Shown here in pieces: positions 41,774 to 50,620 of a stretch of 56,107 bases of DNA. Position 1 is the first letter of the stretch; each line of letters starts with the position of its first letter. The notes under the pieces were generated by a model. The model searched no databases and was not told the origin of the DNA. It saw only the letters and a program-made list of their open reading frames with translations. The stretch is from an uncultured Prevotellaceae bacterium (lineage in GTDB: Bacteria; Bacteroidota; Bacteroidia; Bacteroidales; Bacteroidaceae). The DNA lies in contig CAMIYC010000021.1 in NCBI GenBank assembly GCA_946402905.1, forward strand, positions 1-56,107, given 5' to 3'. A program made the position numbers and the translations under genes.

Positions 41774-41818
41774 AATTTGATAAAATGAATTAATAGTTGT
41801 AAGTGATTATCTTGATTG

Positions 41819-43318
41819 TCAATTTTTTGTGATTGCAACGAGCTGCTCTTTCCATCTTGCGTATGCCCCGAGATACTCAGGACGCAGTTTCTCGTTTGGC
41901 TCGATGACAGCCAGTCGTTTGAGTGTGGCGAAAGCCTCGTTGTTGTCTTTGTAGATACCGCATCCCATGCCGGCTCCCTTGGCTGCTCCCACGCTGCCGT
42001 CGGTCTCGTACAGTTCGATGGTGGCACCGCTCACGCCTGCCAGAGTATCGCGGAATAGCGGGCTGAGGAACATATTGGCCTTTCCGGCGTGTATTTTCCG
42101 GATGTCCATGCCCATCTGCTGCATGATCTCCATGCCGTAGCAGAAGCTGAACACAATGCCTTCCTGTGCAGCCCTCATCAGGTGAGCCTTAGTGTGCTTG
42201 TTGAAGTTGACGCCATTGATGGAGCATCCCACCTCTTTGTTTTCGAGCACGCGCTCGGCACCGTTTCCAAACGGTATGATGGTCACGCCCTCACTGCCGA
42301 TAGGTATATTCTCCATATAGGTGTTCATATCGGCATAGGAGATGCCCTCGGGTGCGATGGTGCGGCGCACCCATGCGTTGAGTATTCCCGTGCCGTTGAT
42401 GCAGAGGAGTACTCCGAGCCTGGTGAGATCTTTGGTATAGTTGACATGTGCGAAGGTGTTGACACGGCTGCGCTTGTCGTAGTTGACATCGCCCAGCACA
42501 CCATAAACCACGCCCGATGTGCCTGCTGTCGATGCAATCTCTCCTGGATTGAACACATTGAGAGAGAGCGCATTGTTGGGCTGGTCTCCCCCCCGGTATG
42601 AGATGGGTGTCCCGGCTTTGAGTCCCAGTTCGTCGGCAGCGGCTTGGCACACCTCACTCTGTATGCTGAAAGTGGGCACGATATCGGGCACCATGCTCTC
42701 GTCAAATCCATAATACTTCATCAGGAAGTCGGCCACGCGCTTCTCCTGGAAGTCCCAGAACATGCCCTCGCTCAGTCCGCTGATAGTGGTGTTGACCACA
42801 CCACTGAGTCGCATAGCGAGATAATCTCCGGGCAGCATGAATTTGTATATCCTGTCGAAAAGTTCCGGCTCATTCTCCTTCACCCATGCCAGTTTGGCAG
42901 CTGTAAAATTGCCTGGAGAGTTGAGCAGATGCCCCAAGCACTTCTCTGCTCCGAGTTCGGAGAAAGCCTTTTCACCATAAGGCACTGCGCGGGAGTCACA
43001 CCAGATAATGGACGGTCTGAGCACCTGAAGGTCTTTGTCTACACACACCAGTCCGTGCATCTGGTATGAGATACCAATGGCCTTGATGTCGTCGCCCTTG
43101 GCTCCTGTCTCTGCCATGATTTTCTGCAAACTAAGCTTTGCGTACTTCCACCATGAGTCGGGCTCTTGCTCAGCCCATCCCAGTTTCTCGGCCTTAATGG
43201 GTGCCTCACTCTCAGGAAAAAACGCTGTGGCAGCACACACACCGGTGTCTGCGTCGACGAGGGATGCCTTGACAGAACTACTGCCGACATCAAAACCTAA
43301 CAAATATCTTGTTGCCAT
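41819..43318 (-). CDS. xylB: Xylulokinase
   Basis: A 499-residue FGGY-family kinase. The N-terminal phosphate-binding loop is LLGFDVGSSSVKASLVD, IGISYQMHGLVCVD carries the substrate residues, and the FGGY signatures are present (IISLPE-like region SPGNFTAAKLAWVKENEP and GVSGATIELYETDGSVGAAKGAGMG). It phosphorylates xylulose for the pentose phosphate pathway. Paired with xylA downstream. No promoter is seen in the 71 bases upstream, so it may be read from the winged-helix gene's promoter. Confidence 0.96.
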   Translation of the reverse strand: MATRYLLGFDVGSSSVKASLVDADTGVCAATAFFPESEAPIKAEKLGWAEQEPDSWWKYAKLSLQKIMAETGAKGDDIKAIGISYQMHGLVCVDKDLQVLRPSIIWCDSRAVPYGEKAFSELGAEKCLGHLLNSPGNFTAAKLAWVKENEPELFDRIYKFMLPGDYLAMRLSGVVNTTISGLSEGMFWDFQEKRVADFLMKYYGFDESMVPDIVPTFSIQSEVCQAAADELGLKAGTPISYRGGDQPNNALSLNVFNPGEIASTAGTSGVVYGVLGDVNYDKRSRVNTFAHVNYTKDLTRLGVLLCINGTGILNAWVRRTIAPEGISYADMNTYMENIPIGSEGVTIIPFGNGAERVLENKEVGCSINGVNFNKHTKAHLMRAAQEGIVFSFCYGMEIMQQMGMDIRKIHAGKANMFLSPLFRDTLAGVSGATIELYETDGSVGAAKGAGMGCGIYKDNNEAFATLKRLAVIEPNEKLRPEYLGAYARWKEQLVAITKN

Positions 43319-43389
43319 AAATATATATATTTAAACTATCCATAATACGAATTACTCTCCATATTCCCTATCTGCGGAAGAGAGTTTTC

Positions 43390-43719
43390 TCAAAAAAGCA
43401 TCAACTGTCGCTCATCTGGTGGTGGCGGCGACTGATTTTGCTCACCAGGGTCATCAGCGAACTGTAGCAGCAGCTGTGCCGCCTTGGCCGAATGAGGGTT
43501 CAGCTTATAAACGCCTCGCCCGACTCTTTCGAAAATAGAGTCGTAGCCTTTGCTGTTTTTTGCCAGGTAAGCCTTCACTTCTTCGTGTATCAGAGTCAGG
43601 TCGCAGGGATTGAAAAGTGTATTTGTAGCATTAAACACATGCCGAGATATTTTCGCCACATGCAATCCTCTGTCTCCTGCCTCAGCAAGGACACTAAAGA
43701 TGGGACTTTCTATAGTCAA
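43390..43719 (-). CDS. Small winged-helix (HARE/HB1-like) protein upstream of xylB
   Basis: A 109-residue protein starting with TTG at 43719 (MTIESPIFSVLAEAGDRGLH). The frame runs nine codons further to a TTG at 43746, but that codon lies inside the -7 box TATCTTTG, so it cannot be translated from that promoter. The fold reads as winged helix: FSVLAEAGDRGLHVAKI, FNPCDLTLIHEEVKAYL, IFERVGRGVYKLN. The tail NQSPPPPDERQLMLF is low-complexity and ends in a QLMLF peptide. It resembles HTH domains of restriction/ASXL type. A role as xylose regulator is suggested only by position. The start is uncertain. Confidence 0.6.
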   Translation of the reverse strand: MTIESPIFSVLAEAGDRGLHVAKISRHVFNATNTLFNPCDLTLIHEEVKAYLAKNSKGYDSIFERVGRGVYKLNPHSAKAAQLLLQFADDPGEQNQSPPPPDERQLMLF

Positions 43720-43743
43720 TTTTATTTTTCGTTTTTCAATGCA

Positions 43744-43776
43744 CAAAGATAAACATATATTTTGACAAGTGGCAAA
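43744..43776 (-). promoter_or_regulatory. Promoter of the winged-helix gene and possibly xylBA
   Basis: TATCTTTG (43751-43744) with TTTG (43776-43773) 21 bases upstream on the minus strand, a complete consensus match. Confidence 0.7.
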
Positions 43777-43885
43777 AAAGGGTGCGAAAAAATATTAAAT
43801 GGTGTGACAAAAAAACCGATGCCCTCATTTTGTATTTCAGACATCGACAGTTGATACGCCTTACAGCCATACAGGAAACCTTTTA
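43777..43885. other. Intergenic spacer
   Basis: No gene, hairpin or promoter recognised. It borders the MITE-like element, whose left target copy TTTA is at 43882-43885. Confidence 0.5.
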
Positions 43886-44077
43886 GGTGTGTTCTATTAA
43901 TTCTGTTTGATATATAGGCATTATTCTGCTCAATCTGTTTCGGTCGCTTTTTGTTTTTATTCGGTGCATAGTGTCAAGTCTCATCGGTCGTATAGCCCGC
44001 TATACTCCCTCTTCAACTTACACTCTGCACTCGACTAAAAATCAAAAATCGCCTCGACATAATTAATAGAACCCACC
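43886..44077. mobile_element. 192-base MITE-like element with TTTA duplication
   Basis: The ends GGTGTGTTCTATTAATT (43886-43902) and AATTAATAGAACCCACC (44061-44077) are inverse complements with one mismatch in 17. The flanks carry a 4-base direct repeat TTTA (43882-43885 and 44078-44081). There is an internal perfect hairpin GTATAGC-CC-GCTATAC (43990-44005). It has no protein-coding capacity. Confidence 0.75.
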
Positions 44078-44087
44078 TTTATAAATC

Positions 44088-44123
44088 AAGAGGGGCCGGT
44101 ATCATGTGATACCGGCCCCTCTT
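44088..44123 (-). terminator. Strong hairpin at the end of the winged-helix gene
   Basis: AAGAGGGGCCGGTATCA and its complement form a 17-base-pair stem with a two-base loop, 17 bases past the stop of the gene at 44141-44437. No T-run follows, but the stem alone is very stable. Confidence 0.65.
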
Positions 44124-44140
44124 ATATGGTGGTGGAAAGA

Positions 44141-44437
44141 TTAAGCCAGAGAAATGAGATTATCCTCGCCTTTGATCTTGCCTTCTTTCAGCAGCCATCC
44201 CATACCAAGGAGGGCTTCTGCCTCAGTGATTTTTGCCATCTTTGCGATTTCCTTCACGCTGAGAGCTTTCTCTGCGGCAAACAAAGTCTGATACACATCA
44301 CCAGCCTTGAAACCTACGTTCTCTGCGTTGATTACAATCTCTGCTACCTTCTTTGCTGCGGTCTTCCTGGGAGCTGCAGCCTTTTTCTCAGCTGCCTTGG
44401 GTTCTGCAGCCTTCTTTGTTGCTTTCTTTTCTGCCAT
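44141..44437 (-). CDS. Winged-helix protein (DUF2582-like) with histone-like Lys/Ala tail
   Basis: A 98-residue protein. Residues 1-~35 are a Lys/Ala-rich tail (AEKKATKKAAEPKAAEKKAA), like histone H1 or HU tails, likely to bind DNA non-specifically. Residues ~36-98 match a winged-helix fold of the DUF2582 type: VGFKAGDVYQTLFAAEKALSV, KEIAKMAKITEAEALLGMGWL, LKEGKIKGEDNLISL. Short DUF2582 proteins of this kind are common in Bacteroidota, and this one carries an added basic tail. A nucleoid-associated role is inferred. It has its own promoter and terminator hairpin. Confidence 0.75.
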   Translation of the reverse strand: MAEKKATKKAAEPKAAEKKAAAPRKTAAKKVAEIVINAENVGFKAGDVYQTLFAAEKALSVKEIAKMAKITEAEALLGMGWLLKEGKIKGEDNLISLA

Positions 44438-44501
44438 AATTTAGTAAATACTATTGAATCTTAGGGTGAACTAATTCTGTATCAACCTTTTAAAAACGTT
44501 G

Positions 44502-44533
44502 CAAAATTAGTACATTAATTCCATACACTCAAA
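44502..44533 (-). promoter_or_regulatory. Promoter of the histone-like winged-helix gene
   Basis: TAATTTTG (44509-44502) with TTTG (44533-44530) 20 bases upstream on the minus strand, a full match. Confidence 0.7.
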
Positions 44534-44578
44534 TTTATTTACTAAAATTTAGGAGAAAGTGTAACCAAAATGTTGAAA

Positions 44579-46354
44579 TCACGCATTTTCTTGATTTACA
44601 TCAACCGCCTGAACTTTCAATTTGAGTTCTTCCAACTGTTTGGGATCGAGTTCGGAAGGTGCGTCGAGCATTACATCGCGGCCGCTGTTGTTTTTCGGGA
44701 ATGCGATACAGTCTCGTATGCTGTCGAGCCCGGCCATGATTGAAACGAAGCGGTCGAGTCCGAAAGCCAGTCCGGCGTGAGGCGGTGCTCCGTATTTGAA
44801 AGCATTGATCAGGAATCCGAACTGGGCCATGGCCCTCTCGGGTGTGAATCCCAAGATATCAAACATCTTGGCCTGCAGTTTTCCATCGTGTATACGCAAG
44901 CTACCTCCTCCGAGTTCAGTACCGTTGCACACGAAGTCGTAAGCCTTGGCACGCACCTGCTCAGGATGCTCATCGAGCAGTGGTATATCATCCGGATTGG
45001 GCATGGTGAACGGGTGGTGTGTGGCCATGAGCCTCTGCTCTTCGTCGCTCCACTCAAATAGCGGGAAATCTATGATCCAGAGGCACTCAAACTTGTCTTT
45101 GTCTCTCAGTCCGAGCCGGTCGCCCATTTCGAGACGGAGAGAGCAGAGCTGCACACGTGTCTTGTTGGCCTGATCGCCACAAAGTATCAGCACGAGGTCG
45201 CCATTCTTGGCACCCATTTTCTCCTTCAGCTGTGCCAGGTCTTCCTGAGTATAGAACTTGTCGATGCTGCTCTTGACGCTGCCGTCTTCATTGTATTTCA
45301 CATATACGAGTCCTTTAGCCCCGATCTGGGGTTTCTTGACAAACTCTGTCAGCTGGTCAAGCTGCTTGCGTGTGTAGGAAGCGCATCCCGGCACACAGAT
45401 GCCTCCGATATACTTAGCCTGATCGAAGACCGGGAATGTGCCTTTCTGCAATACGTCCATCAATTCGACAAATTCCATGCCGAACCGCAAGTCGGGCTTG
45501 TCGCTACCGAATCGTCGCATGGCCTCATGCCAGGTCATCTGTCTTAGAGGTGTGGGCAGTTCCACCCCACGTATTTCCTTGAAGAGATGACGGCACATGT
45601 CCTCAAACAGTCCGATGACATCCTCTTGGTCGACAAAACTCATCTCGCAGTCGATCTGTGTGAACTCCGGCTGTCGGTCGGCACGCAGGTCCTCATCGCG
45701 GAAGCACTTGGCGATTTGGAAGTAGCGGTCGAATCCACTGACCATGAGCAGCTGTTTCAGTGTCTGAGGACTCTGAGGCAGCGCGTAGAACTGCCCTGGA
45801 TTCATACGCGAAGGCACGACGAAATCGCGTGCTCCCTCGGGTGTGGATCCGATCAATATAGGCGTCTCCACTTCGATAAAATCTTTGGAGTCGAGGAAGT
45901 TGCGTATGAGTATGGTCATACGGTGACGCAATTCGAGATTTTTCCTCACGGCATTTCGCCTCAAGTCGAGATAGCGGTATTTCATACGGATATCATCTCC
46001 GCCGTCGGTTTTATCCTCGATGGTGAATGGAGGTGTGACGCTCTCGCTGAGAATGTTCAGTTGCGAGACGATGATCTCGATGTCTCCTGTGGGCATATTC
46101 GGATTTTTGCTGTGTCGCTCACTCACGGTACCCACGACCTGAATGCAATACTCACGCCCGAGATGATTGGCCTGTTCACAAAGAGCTTTGTCCACTTCTT
46201 CATTGAAAACCAATTGGGTCAGTCCATAGCGGTCGCGCAGGTCGACGAATGTCATACCCCCCATTTTGCGGCTACGCTGCACCCACCCGGCAAGTGTAAC
46301 CTGCCTGCCGGCATCAGAGAGTCTCAGCTCTCCACAAGTATTTGTCCTGTACAT
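44579..46354 (-). CDS. aspS: Aspartyl-tRNA synthetase
   Basis: A 591-residue class II synthetase of the bacterial type. The start is 46354 ([19 protein letters not shown]); 44 upstream codons are AT-rich and include the promoter, so they are excluded. The OB-fold anticodon domain contains [26 protein letters not shown]. Motif 2 is [26 protein letters not shown], motif 3 is [15 protein letters not shown], and a GAD insertion lies between, as usual. It charges tRNA-Asp (and possibly tRNA-Asn). The promoter is at 46383-46415. Confidence 0.97.
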   Translation of the reverse strand: MYRTNTCGELRLSDAGRQVTLAGWVQRSRKMGGMTFVDLRDRYGLTQLVFNEEVDKALCEQANHLGREYCIQVVGTVSERHSKNPNMPTGDIEIIVSQLNILSESVTPPFTIEDKTDGGDDIRMKYRYLDLRRNAVRKNLELRHRMTILIRNFLDSKDFIEVETPILIGSTPEGARDFVVPSRMNPGQFYALPQSPQTLKQLLMVSGFDRYFQIAKCFRDEDLRADRQPEFTQIDCEMSFVDQEDVIGLFEDMCRHLFKEIRGVELPTPLRQMTWHEAMRRFGSDKPDLRFGMEFVELMDVLQKGTFPVFDQAKYIGGICVPGCASYTRKQLDQLTEFVKKPQIGAKGLVYVKYNEDGSVKSSIDKFYTQEDLAQLKEKMGAKNGDLVLILCGDQANKTRVQLCSLRLEMGDRLGLRDKDKFECLWIIDFPLFEWSDEEQRLMATHHPFTMPNPDDIPLLDEHPEQVRAKAYDFVCNGTELGGGSLRIHDGKLQAKMFDILGFTPERAMAQFGFLINAFKYGAPPHAGLAFGLDRFVSIMAGLDSIRDCIAFPKNNSGRDVMLDAPSELDPKQLEELKLKVQAVDVNQENA

Positions 46355-46382
46355 TCTTGAATATTTTAAGTATAATATTTTG

Positions 46383-46415
46383 CAAAAGTACGCATATTTT
46401 TCGAAAAACACCAAA
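46383..46415 (-). promoter_or_regulatory. aspS promoter
   Basis: TACTTTTG (46390-46383) with TTTG (46415-46412) 21 bases upstream on the minus strand. Confidence 0.7.
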
Positions 46416-46525
46416 AAAAATTCTCTCTTTGTGAACAGATCAGGAAAGAAGCACAAAAAAAATAATTTTTTGTTAATATTTCGCAATATTCTGTGTGTTT
46501 ATGAGCAAATTTCATCAAGAAGTCC

Positions 46526-46533
46526 TATTTTTG
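46526..46533 (+). promoter_or_regulatory. -7 box of the DUF1573 gene
   Basis: TATTTTTG then CA; TTTA (46498-46501) lies 24 bases upstream. The leader is about 25 bases. Confidence 0.45.
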
Positions 46534-46563
46534 CACCATATTCTATCAATAACATGCAAGATT

Positions 46564-46947
46564 ATGAAAAAGATTATCATGATGACCTTGCTGCTCCTTT
46601 GCGCCTTTGGCCATGTAGCAGCCCAGAAACAGGCAGAAATTAAATTTGATAAGACAGTGCACAACTTCGGCACCTTCACCACGAAGAACCCCGTACAGGA
46701 ATGCACCTTCACCTTCACCAACGTGGGCGACGCCCCCCTTGTCATCAACCAGGCCGTGGCCAGTTGCGGCTGCACCGTTCCCCAGTACACCAAGACCCCT
46801 GTGGCCTCTGGCCAGAAAGGCACCATCAAGGTGACCTACAACGGCGAGGGCAAGATGACGGGCCACTTCAAGAAGAGCATCACCGTGCGCACCAATGGTG
46901 CCCCTGAGATGACACGCCTCTACATTGAGGGTGACATGGAGGAATGA
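46564..46947 (+). CDS. DUF1573 secreted protein
   Basis: A 127-residue protein. The start is 46564 (MKKIIMMTLLLLCAFGHVAAQ), a signal peptide with cleavage after AAQ; upstream codons include the promoter. The mature part is one DUF1573 immunoglobulin-like domain: IKFDKTVHNFGTF, ECTFTFTNVGDAPLVINQAVASCGCTVPQY (with the family SCGCT motif) and GTIKVTYNGEGKMTGHFKKSITVRTN. DUF1573 proteins are abundant in Bacteroidota envelopes and may bind peptidoglycan or other surface partners. A strong hairpin terminator follows. Confidence 0.9.
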   Translation: MKKIIMMTLLLLCAFGHVAAQKQAEIKFDKTVHNFGTFTTKNPVQECTFTFTNVGDAPLVINQAVASCGCTVPQYTKTPVASGQKGTIKVTYNGEGKMTGHFKKSITVRTNGAPEMTRLYIEGDMEE

Positions 46948-46992
46948 AAGTTGAAACAGAAAAAGGATAAGTAATAAATACTCTATCATTTA

Positions 46993-47029
46993 CGATGAGG
47001 GTGCGCCATGATATGGCGCACCCTCATCG
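46993..47029 (+). terminator. Terminator of the DUF1573 gene
   Basis: CGATGAGGGTGCGCCAT and its exact inverse complement (17 base pairs, loop GAT), 45 bases after the stop. No long T-run follows. Confidence 0.75.
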
Positions 47030-47099
47030 CATATAACAAACATTTGATTTCATCCTTATCCACCATGAAATATGATTACGGTGTCTCAGCAGAGAGGAA

Positions 47100-47157
47100 A
47101 TGTGTCAACTCGCAACTTGTCAACTTGTCAACTCGTCAACTCGTCAACTTGTCAACT
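47100..47157. repeat. 9-base GTCAACTTG tandem repeat
   Basis: About six copies of TTGTCAACT/TCGTCAACT in a row, ending at the stop codon of the DUF3078 gene. Confidence 0.85.
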
Positions 47158-48476
47158 TAAAAATTATAGGAGAATCCGATAGAGAAGAATTCCTTGAACT
47201 GCCAATAACCATGATGGTCGTCACGGGTGGTGTTGTCGTCAAATCTTGGGTAGACAAACAACTTGGTGGAAATATACTTGTTGAATTTGAAGGTGAAAGT
47301 GTTTTCCCACTCCATCTCCGCACGACTATAAGTAGTGAACCCATACAGACGCGTCTGCCATGAGATGTTCTCGGCTATGGCCCACTTCAGGTCGACGGTG
47401 AACTGCGAACCGAAGTCGTGCATCACATGTTTTCCCTCATCGAGTCCGTTTCGTGTAGACAGTGGCAGACGGTCTACATATTTAAAATTGTATGCGAAAG
47501 GAGCCAGGTGTACAGTACCGGTGAGTTTCTTGTTGAACGCCTCTACATTATAATCCATACCGAGTGAGAGGTTGAGCGTGAATGGCGACATAAAGTCGGA
47601 ATAGACTCGGTAGTCGTTGCTCTTATATCCTCTGTAGAACTGTGTATAAGCCAGCAACTGAAGGGTATAATACCATTTTTTCGATGCCTGCAGACCGAGT
47701 TTGCTGGTCAGACGGAGCAGGTCTTCAGAAGATTTAAAAGAATGCACGCTGTCTCCTTTGGAAGTCATGAAGCCCAGTTTCATCTCGAGTTTGTTGTCCC
47801 ACTTCACTTTTTGCTTGTTGTTGTAGTTGGCTTCCATGGTGATGCTGCTCAGCAGAGAGTAGTTGCTCTCCCCACCCTTATACCAGTTGCCAGAGATATA
47901 GTTTTGCAGTCCCTGAAGGAAGTAGTCGCCCTTGAACTCCCAGAAATTAGGTTTTTTCACCAGAACCTCCACGGGTGTGTCATCGACGGGGTTGTCGTCG
48001 ACCACTGTCTCCTGTGTGACCAGTTCCGCGTCCTGCTGTATAGGAGCGATGATATCGTTGCTGACGCCCCCTACCCTTCTCAGCCGGTTTTCGCTGTTGA
48101 CCACCAGGTCTGGACGGTTGAGGTAGATATTCATCAGCACATGATCGATCTCATCATTCACCTGGTCAGTCTCACTCTGGTCGTTGACAGCATATCTGAG
48201 AGCACCTTTTGCAGGCTGGTGATAGTAAGTCATCGGTGCGAACAGCCGGTAGAAGCGTCCGTCGGGCTGATAGTCGCTGTAGACATTCCCTATCGAATCG
48301 GCGGCCATCAAGAGCGAGTCTATCCTCAGTTTGTATGCCACCAACGAGTCTGAATAGTCTTTAATCAACTGATACTGCTGATACTCCAAGTTACGGTCTA
48401 ATTTTCTGCGATTTTGTGCATGTGTCATCAAAACACACATCGACAAAACAATAAGTGTAAATGCTCTGAATTTCAT
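47157..48476 (-). CDS. DUF3078 beta-barrel protein
   Basis: A 439-residue protein with a signal peptide (MKFRAFTLIVLSMCVLMTHAQ). An N-terminal helical part with DSYV-type leads into NYISGNWYKGGESNYSLLSSITMEANYNN, the DUF3078 signature, followed by strand-turn repeats (DNKLEMKLGFM, KWYYTLQLLAYTQFY, VHLAPFAYNFKYV) ending EFFSIGFSYNF with a terminal Phe. It is an outer-membrane barrel of unknown function typical of Prevotella/Bacteroides. It has its own promoter (CAAATTTA at 48506-48513, read on the minus strand). Confidence 0.88.
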   Translation of the reverse strand: MKFRAFTLIVLSMCVLMTHAQNRRKLDRNLEYQQYQLIKDYSDSLVAYKLRIDSLLMAADSIGNVYSDYQPDGRFYRLFAPMTYYHQPAKGALRYAVNDQSETDQVNDEIDHVLMNIYLNRPDLVVNSENRLRRVGGVSNDIIAPIQQDAELVTQETVVDDNPVDDTPVEVLVKKPNFWEFKGDYFLQGLQNYISGNWYKGGESNYSLLSSITMEANYNNKQKVKWDNKLEMKLGFMTSKGDSVHSFKSSEDLLRLTSKLGLQASKKWYYTLQLLAYTQFYRGYKSNDYRVYSDFMSPFTLNLSLGMDYNVEAFNKKLTGTVHLAPFAYNFKYVDRLPLSTRNGLDEGKHVMHDFGSQFTVDLKWAIAENISWQTRLYGFTTYSRAEMEWENTFTFKFNKYISTKLFVYPRFDDNTTRDDHHGYWQFKEFFSIGFSYNF

Positions 48477-48505
48477 AAATATACGTTTTGATTCTTATCT
48501 GTTTG

Positions 48506-48513
48506 CAAATTTA
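48506..48513 (-). promoter_or_regulatory. -7 box of the DUF3078 gene
   Basis: TAAATTTG on the minus strand, 30 bases before the ATG at 48476. Confidence 0.5.
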
Positions 48514-48637
48514 ATGTTTTTTTTCGAATTTTCGCATTTATTTCAATATAAATGCACCATAAAAATACAAAAAGCTCCATCAGATCCATTTGCGCCATAA
48601 CAACAGACGACACCTTAACGTAAAAATAACATGACTT

Positions 48638-48669
48638 TTTGCCTATTCCATAAAAAATGTGTAATTTTG
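48638..48669 (+). promoter_or_regulatory. yidC promoter
   Basis: TTTG (48638-48641), 20 bases, TAATTTTG (48662-48669): a full consensus match; leader about 42 bases. Confidence 0.7.
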
Positions 48670-48718
48670 CACCTTAATAAATATAAGTCCCAGAGAAAAC
48701 AAGATTTTTAAAATAATT

Positions 48719-50620
48719 ATGGACAAAAACACGATTATCGGCTTCGTTCTGATAGCCGCCGTTCTGATTGGGTTCAGCTGGTGGAACCGCCCTACAGAGG
48801 AGGAGCTCAAAGCCCAGCAGGAGCAGGTGGAGAAGATGGAAGCCGAGAAGAAGAAGGCCGCAGAAGCCAAGAAAGTAGAAGAAGCCAAGAAGACCGCCGC
48901 CATCGCTCAGGCGAGACAGGACACGACAGCGCTGTTTCACAGTGCTCTCAGCGGCACGGCCACAGATGTAGTGCTCAAGAACGACAAGGTGTCGATCACC
49001 CTGAACACCAAGGGCGGCACGGTGAGCAAAGTAGTGATTAAGGATTTCAAAGACCGCGAGGGCAGTGCGGATGTCACACTTTTCGACGGTAAAGACCAAA
49101 AGCTTGACTTCCAGCTGGAGGGCAAGGAAGACAACATCTCCACCCAAGACCTTTATTTCACGCCATCGGAGCTGACCGACTCGACCGTGACGATGACTGC
49201 CGACGGCGGTAATGGTCGCAGCATCGAGATGCGCTACTTGCTGGGCAAAGACTATATGCTGCACTTCGACCTTCGCGCCAACGGCCTGGGCGGCCTCTTC
49301 TCCACCAAGACCAACAAGATGGGTATCTCATGGAGCGAGAACTGCAAGCAGCAAGAGAAAGGTCACTCCTTTGAGAACCGCTACTCTACGCTGACCTATA
49401 AGGAAAAAGGCTCCGGCACCCACTATCTGAATGAGACCTCGGAGAAGATTGATGAGAAGATCGAATATCCCCTTGACTGGGTGGCTTTCAAGAATCAGTT
49501 TTTCAGTGCTGTGATGATCGCCAAGACGGAATTCGCTGCCAATTCCTCTCTCACCAGCATTCCCCAGGACAAGTCGACTGGATACCTCAAGAAATACAAT
49601 GCCGAACTGGAGACCACCTTCGACCCCAGCGGTCAGGAGGCCACGCAGCTGGAGTTTTATTTCGGCCCCAACGATTTCCAGTTGCTGAAATCGGTCGAGA
49701 AAGAGAGCCGCTTCGGCAAAGAACTCGACATGGAGCGCCTGGTCTACCTGGGCTGGCCCCTCTTCCGCTATATCAACAGATGGTTTACACTCTATGTATT
49801 CGACTGGCTCACCAAGATCGGCTTCAACATGGGCATCGTGCTCATCATCATCACCCTCATCCTGAAGCTCATCACCTATCCTTTGGTCAAGAAGAGCTAC
49901 ATGAGTTCGGCCAAGATGCGCGTGCTCAAGCCCAAACTGGAAGAGGCCACCAAGCAATACGACAAGCCCGAAGATGCCATGCAGAAGCAACAGGCAATGA
50001 TGCAGCTCTACTCTCAGTATGGAGTGAGTCCGCTGAGCGGCTGTCTGCCCATGCTCATCCAGATGCCGATCTGGATAGCCATGTTTAACTTCGTGCCCAA
50101 CGCCATCCAGCTACGCGGCCAGAGCTTCCTCTGGATCAACGACCTCTCGACATACGACCCCATCATTGAGTGGGGCAAGAACTACTGGCTCATCGGCGAC
50201 CACCTCTCGCTCACGTGTATCCTCTTCTGCGTGTCGAATGTGCTCTACTCTGTGATGACCATGCGGCAGCAGAAAGACCAGATGGTGGGTCAGCAGGCCG
50301 AGCAGATGAAGGCGATGCAATGGATGATGTATCTCATGCCGGTGATGTTCTTCTTCATCTTCAACGACTACTCCGCCGGGCTCAATTTCTACTACTTCGT
50401 GTCGCTCTTCTTCAGCGCCGCCATCATGTTCACCCTGCGCAAGACCACCAACGACGAAAAGCTGCTCGCCATCCTTGAGGCCCGCTATAAGGAAAACAAG
50501 AACAACCCCAAGAAGCAAAGCGGACTGGCCGCCCGTCTGGAGGCCATGCAGAAGCAACAGCAGGAGATGCAGCGCAAGCGCGAAGAACTCGAACGTAAGA
50601 AAAAAGCACTAAGATCATGA
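48719..50620 (+). CDS. yidC: Membrane protein insertase YidC
   Basis: A 633-residue protein of the long Bacteroidota type. Residues 5-22 form the first transmembrane helix, followed by an acidic/lysine coiled stretch (KAQQEQVEKMEAEKKKAAEA), the large periplasmic P1 domain (about 80-330), and the 60KD_IMP core beginning FTLYVFDWLTKIGFNMGIVLIIITLILKL. PLVKKSYMSSAKMRVLKPKLEEA, GCLPMLIQMPIWIAMF and YYFVSLFFSAAIMFTLRKT are the core helices. A basic, helical C-terminus (QKQQQEMQRKREELERKKKALRS) may contact the ribosome. It inserts inner-membrane proteins. The stop overlaps the start of the S9 peptidase gene by four bases. Confidence 0.96.
   Translation: MDKNTIIGFVLIAAVLIGFSWWNRPTEEELKAQQEQVEKMEAEKKKAAEAKKVEEAKKTAAIAQARQDTTALFHSALSGTATDVVLKNDKVSITLNTKGGTVSKVVIKDFKDREGSADVTLFDGKDQKLDFQLEGKEDNISTQDLYFTPSELTDSTVTMTADGGNGRSIEMRYLLGKDYMLHFDLRANGLGGLFSTKTNKMGISWSENCKQQEKGHSFENRYSTLTYKEKGSGTHYLNETSEKIDEKIEYPLDWVAFKNQFFSAVMIAKTEFAANSSLTSIPQDKSTGYLKKYNAELETTFDPSGQEATQLEFYFGPNDFQLLKSVEKESRFGKELDMERLVYLGWPLFRYINRWFTLYVFDWLTKIGFNMGIVLIIITLILKLITYPLVKKSYMSSAKMRVLKPKLEEATKQYDKPEDAMQKQQAMMQLYSQYGVSPLSGCLPMLIQMPIWIAMFNFVPNAIQLRGQSFLWINDLSTYDPIIEWGKNYWLIGDHLSLTCILFCVSNVLYSVMTMRQQKDQMVGQQAEQMKAMQWMMYLMPVMFFFIFNDYSAGLNFYYFVSLFFSAAIMFTLRKTTNDEKLLAILEARYKENKNNPKKQSGLAARLEAMQKQQQEMQRKREELERKKKALRS

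Noticed and set aside
43886..44077. Small ncRNA gene instead of a MITE
   Set aside because: The terminal inverted repeats and TTTA duplication explain it better, and no promoter was seen inside.
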